Below are positions 1 to 8,951 of a stretch of 16,677 nt of DNA, piece after piece; within the stretch, counting starts at the first letter, position 1; every line of letters begins with the position of its first letter. The notes beneath the pieces were generated by a model, which was not told where the DNA came from, did not search any database, and saw only the letters and a program-made list of their open reading frames with translations. Location of the stretch: positions 1 to 16,677 of the forward strand of contig JADGJA010000503.1 of assembly GCA_027596035.1 (NCBI GenBank). Direction: 5' to 3'. The DNA comes from Thoreauomyces humboldtii. Its lineage: Eukaryota > Chytridiomycota > Chytridiomycetes > Spizellomycetales > Powellomycetaceae. Both the position numbers and the translations under genes were made by a program.

Positions 1-385
1 CGCACACACACACACCCTTTCTCTCTTTTGCCCATACGTTTCCGCGAATTGCCTCTTACCCGATGGAACGTAGCTTGGATCCCGCGTAGACGAAATGATC
101 AGTCTTGATGCCTGCCTCAAGAAGGGGTTTGTCTGGCTTTCAGTTCTCCCAGCGGACGCCCGCTCTGGGCTCTCTCTCTCTCGTGTTGGCTCCGTAATCG
201 CCAGCGGGGGATCGAATGATGGGCTGCCGCAGCACTCCATTAGCCCTATCTCCCATCTCGCAAAAAAATGGGACCATGTGACACGCTCATTTTCGCTCTT
301 CCTCTCAACCCCCGCTCCGCTTTACACGGTCATACCCGCCCCCCCTTCTGTAGAAAACAGCAACCAGAAGATATGGGGGTTCTAC

Positions 386-401
386 TGTACTGTACAGTAC
401 A
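386..401. repeat. 16-bp perfect palindrome
   Basis: TGTACTGTACAGTACA reads identically on both strands, with its centre between 393 and 394. It lies in non-coding sequence. It could be a dimeric transcription-factor site or simply a cruciform-prone repeat; no function is assigned. Confidence 0.6.
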
Positions 402-461
402 CATGGTCCATTCGTCTGCTTATAATTTCAATCGCGCAAGGGAAAACAGGAAAGGTACGGG

Positions 462-677
462 ATGTGTGGTGTGTGGCAAATGGCATCACGCGCGCCGCTT
501 TTGTTGCAAGTGATTCCTTACGTAAGCAAAGCGGAGTCCTTGGAGGTCGACAGCTGGCTGTCGGAAGCTTCCCTGCGCGACTTCCCCATCGCTGTCGCAC
601 TGGACCAATTTGAGACAATGGGTTCCCTGGACGCTTTCCCCCCAGAAGTACCGGGAGGAGATGGGCAATGGACATGA
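462..677 (+). CDS. Weak candidate small ORF, 71 aa
   Basis: An ATG-started frame of 71 codons ends in TGA at 675-677. The predicted peptide has a balanced composition, a leucine-rich segment near residues 12-18, and an acidic, proline/glycine-rich tail. It matches no family I recognise. No splice sites, TATA box or clear codon bias support it, and an antisense frame of 143 codons covers the same bases, so open frames here may be chance. It is kept only because the composition looks more protein-like than its neighbours. Confidence 0.15.
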   Translation: MCGVWQMASRAPLLLQVIPYVSKAESLEVDSWLSEASLRDFPIAVALDQFETMGSLDAFPPEVPGGDGQWT

Positions 678-1435
678 GCCACCCAAGACGGAGGATGGAC
701 GTGCACACCCCATACCATAGTTCACCGGCTCCCGCATTCCCACAGCTCTGGTTAAAAAAACCTTTTTGATATATACCGGACCCCCCGTTTTCGCCAGCTC
801 ACTCCCACCTACGTCGAGGGTCCGGCGTGCTCTGCCCTGGGCTACCATCAAGAGGGGTGAAACCAGCGGCGATTGGAAGCGTGACAGGGCAAAGTGGTTG
901 TCAACTGCGGGTTGCAAACGGACCGGAGAAGGGTTAAACTACGTAGCCAAGTCCTTCTCCCGCTCTGTTTGGGTGCAAACTGCATAATAGTTTGCGAAAT
1001 CCAAGCAAAAAAAACACAGCATGATCATAAAAGCTTACTGAGAACCATATGCAGGCTAATGGTACGGAGCACCGGGGGACTGACATGAGGATGTGCGGAG
1101 TTCACGGTCGCGCTGGAAAAAGGCGTAGAAAACTATCGACCTGTCTGACCGCGACCAACTCGGATACCAAAGTGTCTGATTAAGTTTGCTCTTCCACATG
1201 TCCCACATGTCGCCTTCTCTCTCTCCCGTCTTCATGCTGGGAGACTCTCGCGTCATCCGATTCATGCCCGACTGGAATTCCCCGGTTGGCCTAGGCTAGA
1301 GTGGGAGGAGCAACAGCCCCATGATGCAATCGTGAAAAACCATGTGCTTCTCAGGCCCATTCTAGGCCACGCCTCCTCTGACGAGTGTCCGTAGCCTAGC
1401 TACGAGGGGGGCAACTCCCCTGCTAGGACCTCTCG

Positions 1436-1445
1436 CATAAAAAGG
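1436..1445 (+). promoter_or_regulatory. TATA-like element before the 1498 ATG
   Basis: CATAAAAAGG lies about 55 nt before an ATG in good context (AAACCATGG) and is followed by a pyrimidine-rich stretch and an AACCAAACC leader. This arrangement resembles a strong fungal RNA polymerase II promoter. Confidence 0.45.
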
Positions 1446-1497
1446 TCCGTCCTCTCGCCGAATCCCCTCTCTTTTTTTTCCTCACCAAAACCAAACC

Positions 1498-1783
1498 ATG
1501 GCGAGCTCCCTCTCGCCCTCCCTCTCTGCCCCCATGGCCCTCTCCTCTTTGGCCGGGCCCCACCACTACCACCACCACCATCACCACCGCCATCACCTGG
1601 CCGCCGTCGTCGCCGTCCCCTCCGCCCACGGCCCACCTCGCCTCCTCCGCCCTCACCATTGGGGAGATCCTCGATCTCTTCCCGATGCCGTCGCCGCCCG
1701 CTAAGGGCCCCCGTCGCCGTCCCCACCGCCGCTCCCCCTGGGAGAAGATGAAGAGGACGCTCGGGCGCCTCTTTTGCCCGTAA
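1498..1783 (+). CDS. GC-rich small gene locus with conflicting frames, structure unresolved
   Basis: The ATG at 1498 follows a TATA-like box and starts a 68-codon frame ending at 1704. It encodes a Ser/Pro/Ala-rich start and a histidine-rich tract from a CAC/CAT repeat at about 1561-1597. From about 1640 the next frame (codons starting at 1781 minus multiples of 3) looks more protein-like: it passes through TIGEILDLF, basic residues and WEKMKRTLGRLFCP, and meets a consensus 5' splice site (CCC|GTAAGT, GT at 1780-1781) overlapping its stop. That frame has no ATG of its own back to the stop at 1397. A small intron (for example 1606-1670), a one-base assembly error in the repeat, or a non-coding transcript could each explain this. 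No family is recognised. Confidence 0.3.
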
Positions 1784-3565
1784 GTCAACGTTCTTCCTGT
1801 CTTGAACAGTATTCGGATCTGTGTTAATTCATGCTTTGCTTCCTTTTCTTTTCACTCTCTGTTTCCGTCACTGTCGCCGTCGCCGTCACTGTCCCTGTTG
1901 CTGTCAACTTCTCCTTTACTTGTACTTTATACAATTACATAGCTGCGGCTTCAAATAAAAAATCATAAAAAAACCAGACCTGTTCTGCTGTTGTTTCGGT
2001 TGCAGTAGCTAGATAAAAGGTCGTCGCTTCTTTGTTCGAGCACTTCAACCTTAGTATATCAAATACTCGAAAACCTTCTCCGAACGGGAATGTACTTGTT
2101 CGTCAGAAACGGCTTCGTGCAAATCATCATCATCCAGCCGCATTTCTAGCTTGACCTCACGCACGTCTCACCGACTGCGAAAGGAACGTTCCGCTCATAA
2201 TCTCTGCACTCGGCATCGCTTCATCAGGAGCATGTGGTCCGGGTAGGTCCTCATGTCTCCTTCCATAGTACCGTCTTCTATCGTTCAATTATTCCGTTTG
2301 TGGGATGATCAAGGCCAAGGCGCAATTTCAGTGTAACGCAAGATCATGTTGACTATTATGGTTATAATGATAGTTCAGGTGATAGAAGCAAAAACTACTA
2401 CCACCGGTGCAACAATCACACAATCTATTGTCCAAAGCAATTTCCCTGAGCCCTAGGATTTGCGAAGTCAAGCAAAACAGGCGTGCCACCACCTTCAAGC
2501 ATGTGAACAAGCTATCCATCCATTGTCTGGCCGGGACATGGCAACGTGTGCAAGCATTCTCGAACACCCACCTATGCTTTTCGACAGAGCCATCGGTTAC
2601 GTCGGTAGTCGCATTGTCTGAAAGAAAATATCGGATCTGGTCCGAAGAACGCTACCAGGAAGCACAGAGAGAGACTTGAGGAGGTCGACGTCGGGAAGGT
2701 GAGGTGCCGCCTGCCCAAGAGTGAGTGTGTGGATGCCGCTGGGTCTGGAAGGTGTTTGTAAAGCGGCTGTCTAAAAGTCTGCGGCGGCAGAAAGACCGAG
2801 TCACGACGGGAAATCCATCTCTCGCTCTTCCTTCGGATCCTGTCCCCATCAATTCATTCAGCGGATCAGAGAAGGATATCGGACCCAGAAATCTCACGTC
2901 GTCGGTACCATCGCCTCGCCTCGAATTGTTCAAGACCCGCGAGCCTGTATGCACGAAACCATGATCCGAGGGAAGTCCGAGAGGTGCAGTCTAGGTTACT
3001 TTTCACCCCTCGAGAATAGACCTCTCATCCATCTTGAGCTCTGCATCCGGACGCACTGAATCCTTGAAGACTTGCAGGATACATGTCCGTTGGATTTCCA
3101 TTGCTCCATGGAAATGGTTTCAGATCCTTTTGTAGAGCGCTTTGAGCCCTGTTTGCTCTTTCTGATCACCTATGTCTTCTCCCGAATATCTTTGGGTTCA
3201 TGATATCTCCGATCGGGAGTCTCTCCGCAAGTCCCGCACCAAAGAACTGACTTCTGTACAAGTCGTCAAGTCGTCAAGTGGTCCGCGAGTGTCCGAACGA
3301 GTCCAGAGTGAGTCATGGCCCCCGCTCCCCTTCCACATTGCGACACGTTGCTCCCCGACGAGTTTCGCTCCAAACGGCACAGGTCATGAGGGGCACCTTC
3401 CACCTACAAGTTGCTGTCCTGACCTACAGCATCCCAAAACCACCACCACCACCACCGCTATTACGGGCAGGCGCAGGCGGTGGCTGCTTGTTGTCTTATT
3501 TCCTGACCTTCCAGCTCCTCGAGTGATAGTCTTGCCCTCGGCACTTTTGGCCATTTCCGTCTCTC
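1784..3565. other. Intergenic region upstream of the helicase gene
   Basis: No gene can be supported in this stretch. It begins inside a possible intron with donor GTAAGT at 1780; a good acceptor TTGCAG occurs at about 2000-2005. A GTC-rich imperfect repeat lies at about 1868-1906, a tandem AAGTCGTC repeat (two and a half copies) at 3260-3279, and a CCA microsatellite at about 3440-3457. Open frames at 2407-2679, 2725-2964 and 3172-3651 exist. The first two have no ATG at their ends, and the third overlaps the first exon of the helicase gene in another frame. The last few hundred bases probably contain the helicase promoter, though no TATA box is evident. Confidence 0.5.
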
Positions 3566-6500
3566 ATGACGGGCAAGAAATATTACTCGGTCTTTTACTG
3601 CAGTCAGGTAAGGTAGGACACCACCCAAACGACCAAAGGGCATCGTCTTAACTGCCTGTCGCAGCTCTACCGACACAAGAAAGTCAAGAGCTGGCTGGAC
3701 GGTTTCCTCGAGCAGGACGGCTCCAAAGCAATTCTATACGACGAAAGGCATTCCCGACTAGAGACCCTGCTGCACAAGGCACCCCTGGACGAGGGAGACG
3801 AACTGGACTTTGATCGCTACTTCTGTACGATCGATGCCTGCGTTTCCAATTCCACCACCGGAGGAACTCCTCGCGCAGACCAGCAGGAGAACCCGGGGAC
3901 GCCGATCCAGGCGCCTTCCACCCCGGCGCCACGCCCCAGCGTGAGAAAACCGTTCAGGTTGACCGTCACGCCAAAGACGACCGAGCTGCATGAACGGGCG
4001 ATGAGGATGGAGGAGGAGGAGGAGGATGGACTTGACGATCGGTCGGACGATGATGGTGGTGATGAGGATGAGGGCATCGGGCCGCCTTCTCCTGACATCA
4101 CATCACGGCCGACGTCACCGCCACCTTCTCGGCAGCCGGTCGCTCGGGCTTTTCCGGACTTGAGAATTCCTCTGCAACAGGATCTAAATGCCGGTAACCT
4201 TCCGACCCGTGGCGTACGGTCCGCTGAGGAGCTACTCGCTGCGTTTGCTTCTGATGACGACGAGGATGGGCGGGACATTGGCCAGAGCATGCCCAGCATC
4301 CCTGATCTTGGGCGAGGGGAATCGAACGGTGGAGAGGCTTTCTCCCGGGATCCTTCTCATTCCGTACCGTTCAAGCGGCGAATCGAGCTTGACGCGGTTA
4401 CCCAAGGAGGTCTCGCCGATGTAGCTGGAGCTACGCCGGCGAAACGCGCACGATTGCAAAAGGATCTCGTCAACGCTGGACGCCTGTCTGTGCCAACGCC
4501 ACCATCCGTGGGAGGACGGTCCGCGCAGGAGCTTTTGGCGATGTTTGGTTCCGACGACGACGAAGATACGCAGGACGTAGGGCACAGTTTCGGAGGAAGC
4601 CCGGAGTTTCGACCGGAAGGCGCAGGGACCGCATTCCAAAACCTTCCCGCTACCATCGCGAGCACGCGGCCCAGCGAGCTCGCTGCGCACGGAGGGCCGG
4701 CTAAGGGGATCGGAGCTGCAGCAAAGCCTGCACATTTGCCCCTGCCCCAAAGACCAAGCATGCAACCACAATGGCCCCGCTTTGCGGGTTCCATCGTGTA
4801 CACTGAGGGATCATGTACCGCGATGTTGAATCCCCTGTCGTTTCCGAACCAGAAAGCTTGCGAGAACGTCGTCGTGGAACGCCATGTCAAGATCCCTACT
4901 CAATTCGACTCTGCAACCAAGTACAAGGAGGCATTCTGCAAAGCCATCGTCGAGAGTCTGCAGGTCCAGCTCGCAGCGATGGCCTCTAGTTACCACAAGC
5001 TTCGAGCCGACAAACAGAATTCTAACCTTACCACGGCGTTCTTTCGGGGTCGTGACGTTCCGTACTATGCCGACTGCGTGCTGAGCAATCACAAGTTCGT
5101 GTCTCGGAAAAAGGGGCCGAAACGCCTCAGTCTGCTGCTGCACGAAAAGGAGCATCATTCGAAGTACTCGAAGGATGACATCTGGGCCATCTCGGCGTCC
5201 CCGGACTTCGCTGAGCCAGTCCTCCTGGCACACAGCCAGTTCTACGGGCCGTCCAAGAACGCTGTCGAGCTGTGTCCGATATCGGATCCTCAGCTGGCTG
5301 CTAGGATGATCCGAGACACCAGTAAGAAGTCGGTTTGGGCGATCCGGGCGGCCAGCGCATCGTCGGAAATCCTGATGATGGGTAACCTCGGCAACAACCT
5401 CGATAAAACTCCTTCCTTGATCCCGTGGATCCTCGCTCCACCCGTTTCGAAAACGCCGTCGAAGACTAAAGGAAGACGGTTTCAAGTGCCATTGGGTACC
5501 CCGCTCGTCGTCAACGCCAAGATGCAAGAATACTTTGCGATCATGGAGGCAACCGCCGATAGATTCACTTTGAACCCTAACCAGAGGGAGGTCTTCAAGG
5601 CCTTCGCCGAAAGTGTCGCCGTGCCCAGTCACAGTCCGATCACGCTATGTCATGGGGTCTTTGGCGCCGGGAAGAGTTATCTGGTCGCTGTCATCGTCAT
5701 GTTCCTGCATCAAGCGAAAGAGAAACAGTGCTTTCGAAACCCGGATGAGTTCAAGGTCATGGTCGCATCCATGACAAACGTCGCCGTCGATCGCATCCTT
5801 CTCGAACTTGTGAGTCACGACTACAATGATTTCGTGAGGGTGGGAAGCATGAAGAAGATCGCGAAACCCATCCTACCGTTCACGGCTCGAGCTCTGTATG
5901 AGGATGAGGCGGATCTCAAGGATCTCCAGGACATGCTGAACAGCGAGCTTTCGCAAGCGGATCGAGGGTTCGTTCAACAGGCGATAGATACCCCGAACGA
6001 GGTCAAACCCGATGTTTCAAGGCCGTTTCTCGTCGGCGCGACCTGTCTCGCCACCACGTTCGAGAGCTTCGACTTCTACAAGAACTCGATAGTCATCCTT
6101 GACGAATGCAGCCAGATGACGGAACCCATGTCCCTTCTCCCCATGCTGCGTTTCGGAGCAAAGAAAGCGCTTCTGATCGGTGATCCCCTTCAACTGGCAC
6201 CGACGATCACGTCTCCAGCAGCACACAGGAACGGACTCGAACTGACCCTCTTCGAACGACTGGCGGCGTTAGGTATCGATCCCATCCTCCTGAGAACCCA
6301 GTATCGATGCCATCCGAGGATAGCCGCCATCAGCAACCAGATGTTCTACAACCGAGAACTCACCAACGCGAAGACGGAAGCACAACTCGCGCCTCTCATC
6401 GACGGACTACCCACCCTCTGCTTCGTAGACGTAGAAGGCGTCGAGAGTCGAAAAGGAGCCACCACCGTCAACGCAGAGGAATCCAAACTCATCGTCAACG

Positions 6501-6913
6501 CCACTCGTTCCCTCCTCAACCGTTCCGTCATCGCACCAGAAGACGTCGGCGTCATCTCGCTCTACAAAGGACAAGCCGAACTGATGCACGACCACCTGTC
6601 TCATCACAAATCGGTGCAGGTGTCCACGTGCGACGCCTTCCAAGGCGCGGAGAAGACCGTCATCTTCCTCAGCACGGTTCGAACGAGGAACCTCGGGTTC
6701 GCGGACGAGGCCAGACGGGTCAACGTGGCGCTCACCCGTGCCAAACGACATCTGGTCATCTTCGGGAACAGGAAGCTGTTGGCCACCAACAAGCTGTGGG
6801 GCAGGATCATCGCCGATCATTGCAAGGAGGACGTTTGCTTGACGCCGAGGAGACTTTTGGATGTGATCGAGAATGGGAGGTTGTTGGACGTTACCGTAGA
6901 TGTGGCGGACTAA
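3566..6913 (+). CDS. ZGRF1: ZGRF1/Mte1-type DNA helicase (DUF2439 + SF1 Upf1-like)
   Basis: Two exons, 3566-3607 and 3665-6913, are joined across a 57-nt intron (donor CAG|GTAAGG, branch CTTAAC, acceptor GTCGCAG), giving about 1096 aa. The ATG at 3566 is chosen because the frame upstream of 3941 stays open and encodes a DUF2439 domain (residues about 5-72: YYSVFYCSQ, then KKVKSWLDG, KAILYDE, DELDFDRYF). Residues about 125-320 are acidic and disordered, with a repeated RSAxELLAxFxSDDDED motif at 199 and 299. The C-terminal helicase has Walker A GVFGAGKS (678-685), DECSQ (827), GDPLQLAP (853), QYRCHP (893), an AFQGAE motif V (about 1007) and NVALTRAKRH (1034). Relatives (human ZGRF1, yeast Mte1) act in the nucleus on D-loops and crosslink repair; that role is inferred here. 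No GRF zinc finger is visible. Confidence 0.9.
3608..3664 (+). other. Intron 1 of the helicase gene
   Basis: This 57-nt intron has a consensus donor (GTAAGG), a CTTAAC branch site near 3646-3651 and a CAG acceptor. It contains an in-frame TAG at 3614-3616, so it must be removed for the DUF2439 domain to be translated whole. It is phase 0 and falls inside the domain's first strand. Confidence 0.88.
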
Positions 6914-7512
6914 ACGTCTCGTTAAAGCGAGAAAATCTATCTGCGCCTGTTACAACTTCATCCTCTCTGTCCCCTGCGCCGAGCCTCTCCAGCGTTGTAG
7001 TAGAAGGATTTTCTTTGCTCTGTCACATCTCTTTCCAACCATCGTGGACCTCCGTTCCTGCGGGTCTGAATCACAACATATCTGCATAGCACCTCACATA
7101 GGGAAGGCGGCATCTGTCGGATTTGTAGTGACGTGAGTAGCTGAGTAGCGAACATAATGCTTGGTCCTCGCCATTGAGACCAATGAATATCTCAACCAAC
7201 GGCAGCGAACCTCGGTCGTCTCTCCTTATGTTGATCCTCTCTTGGTCGCCTCTTTCTTTGCCAGCGTTCCCCCCATTTTATGCCCTGTTTCGTGCGGGCT
7301 TTTTGGACTGTTCTCCTTAATCTAGCATACAAGACGCCGCATATATTTACAAACAAAAAAGGGAGATATACAAATCAAAAAGACGCCTAGGAGCGACAGA
7401 TGTGGCAACGGGGGAGCGGACCCGACAAAAGGAGTGCTACGTGACCTACGTGAGCAAGGGAGGCTGTTGAAAGGCCAGGTGCAAGCTAGAAAAATATAAA
7501 AAAAAACGGGAG
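6914..7512. other. Convergent 3' intergenic region
   Basis: This lies between the stop codons of the helicase (+) and the RING ligase (-), so it should hold both 3' untranslated regions. A-rich runs at about 7351-7382 and 7490-7506 could contribute to 3'-end formation. I see no ORF, RNA gene or repeat worth naming. Confidence 0.5.
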
Positions 7513-8722
7513 CTACACACTGTCAGGCCCGTCGGATAGGAGTGGAGAGGTTTCGGTGGGTTCTGGAGGACAGGTATCCTGCTTGCATATTGGGCAAGTC
7601 TTTTTCCGTTGTGTCAGCCATCTAAGAAAGCAGGGAGATGGATTAGTCGCCTGATTTTCCCTTCTTGACGCATCCGGTGTGGGAAGTGGGTTTCTTAAAA
7701 CTCACCTGTCGACGCATCCGGTGTGGTACTCGTGTTTGCACAAAAGGATCCGAAGCTCATCTCCGTCGGTGAAATCATCCAGACATATTGCACATTGAGC
7801 TGGCTCGTTTTCCTTCCACGCCTCCGCATCGAACGTTTTCGTCGGTAGGTTCAGCACCATGACCAAAGGAGCGAGCTCTTGTTGTCTGCGCAGATAGTTC
7901 CTGTAGCTCCATATGAAGTACAGTGCCATCATGACGGCTGCCGGGCTCAGGACCTGCAAAAATATGTCATTAGCACGCTCTGATGGCACAGTGCAGCAGG
8001 TTCCTGGTGGTTTACCATGACGATTAGTATCTCTAGTAACGGCACGTCCAGGTCGTTCGGAACGATGAGAATCTCTGCCCCTCGTCCAAATCCGACCAGT
8101 TCGTCCGCCTCGTGGACCAGCTGCATGTAATCCTCCAACGAGACAAAGACGGCAGGTATCGTAACGTCGGATGCGTTCTCGCTTGCGAACATGGTGATGA
8201 GTGGAGAATGGGGTATACTGTCGCCCACGATGACGGCCTTTGCGCCACTGTTCTGCATCGCCCGCACTTTGTCAACGAAAGAGCAGCGCCTGTTTGAAAA
8301 CCACAGGGTCAGTCTCCGGCGAAATGTACGATGGCACGTTGAGCGAAACGTCTGATTCGTTTCGCTCACCCTCTTTGCACCAGTGCGATCCAATTCGAGA
8401 GACCGTCGACGCTGACGGCCTCGCAACCCCATACGTCCTCCGAGGCGTCCAAAGAGATGTCTGGCAGGTTTCCGACCGAGATCATGAAACCCAGCAGACC
8501 TTGTTCGGGCACCTGAGGCGCGAACGCCGCGAGCCTGTCGTGACAGGAGACATTGTTCCGCAAGACAAGGATGGTGGCCGAGGCGAGTATGGAGGCTGGA
8601 GAGGTGGAAGGGCAGAAACATGGGGAGAAGGGAGATAGGATGACGGCTGCTGCGACTTGGAGACACAGTAGGAACCTGTTGAAGTTGGCAGACGACCATG
8701 CAATGGCATGGACGGTCCTCAT
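7513..8722 (-). CDS. PA-TM-RING-H2 membrane E3 ubiquitin ligase
   Basis: Four exons on the minus strand: 8722-8370, 8289-8016, 7953-7706 and 7621-7513. All junctions are GT...AG with matching phases, and the product is 327 aa. The N-terminus has a hydrophobic signal-like stretch (residues about 15-36). A protease-associated domain follows (about 45-195), with RGRCSFVDKV at its core and GAKAVIVGD after it. One membrane span covers about 200-224. A RING-H2 finger spans 263-304, with the ligand order C-x2-C-x14-C-x-H-x2-H-x2-C-x11-C-x2-C. The short tail ends TSPLLSDGPDSV, whose acidic/LL part resembles an endosomal sorting signal (inference). PA-TM-RING proteins (RNF13, RNF167, plant RMR) ubiquitinate cargo on endosomes, vacuoles or lysosomes. 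The PA domain faces the lumen and the RING faces the cytosol. The substrate is unknown. The start ATG is the first before the hydrophobic stretch. Confidence 0.88.
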
Positions 8723-8951
8723 GATGAGGTACTGAGGGAACGGGAGACAATCACCGCTTCGCGGAAGATGCGTTCGACTTGTAACTTTCTTGGGGTGGTC
8801 TGAGGACGAGGATGTGTGTGTGTGTGCGTGTGTGTGTGTGTGTGTGTGTGGGGAAAAGACGTTCGTCATGGGGAATCCGTCATCCGTCATGACTCCCTGC
8901 TGACTCCTCCTCGCATTCCCGAAGGCATCCCAAGGGACCCTCGTCTGGAAC
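8723..8951. promoter_or_regulatory. Divergent promoter of the RING ligase and SPO22 genes
   Basis: Only 229 bp separate the two start codons, which point away from each other. The stretch holds a TG microsatellite (8813-8851). Just before SPO22 it has tandem CCGTCAT copies followed by TGACTCC and a second TGACTCC near 8872-8908. TGACTC matches the core of a Gcn4/bZIP half-site. No TATA box is clear on either strand. Confidence 0.55.
8813..8851. repeat. TG/CA dinucleotide microsatellite
   Basis: About 19 TG units interrupted once by CG. It lies within the divergent promoter. On the minus strand it creates a false open frame encoding alternating His-Thr. Confidence 0.95.

Larger units (their letters stand above)
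1..1435. other. Intergenic or unresolved left flank
   Basis: No gene is convincingly supported here. The stretch opens with a short CA microsatellite (about 2-15). It holds a 16-bp perfect palindrome at 386-401, an A-tract followed by ATATATA at about 751-775, and a direct repeat of CCACATGT near 1196-1209. Reading frames on both strands are open for 60-170 codons but lack a consistent codon bias, and most overlap each other. One ATG-started frame at 462-677 is listed separately as a weak candidate. It may be a long promoter and leader region for the locus at 1498 or for a gene outside the window. Confidence 0.5.

Noticed and set aside
1400..1788. Gly/Arg-rich minus-strand ORFs of 108 and 121 codons
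   Set aside because: They are low-complexity readings of a GC-rich triplet repeat, and the promoter signals point the other way.
3172..3651. ATG-started ORF of 159 codons before the helicase
   Set aside because: It overlaps helicase exon 1 and intron 1 in another frame, and includes a CCA microsatellite and low-complexity sequence.
4811..5632. 273-codon antisense ORF
   Set aside because: It is a shadow of the helicase coding region with mirrored codon bias and no recognisable domain.
3941..6913. GTG start at 3941 for the helicase
   Set aside because: Fungal nuclear genes start at ATG. The frame is open upstream and encodes the DUF2439 domain, and a clean intron links it to the ATG at 3566.
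6307..7089. 260-codon plus-strand ORF overlapping the helicase end
   Set aside because: It is Arg/His/Gln-rich, typical of an out-of-frame reading of GC-biased coding sequence; the helicase motifs V and VI lie in the other frame.
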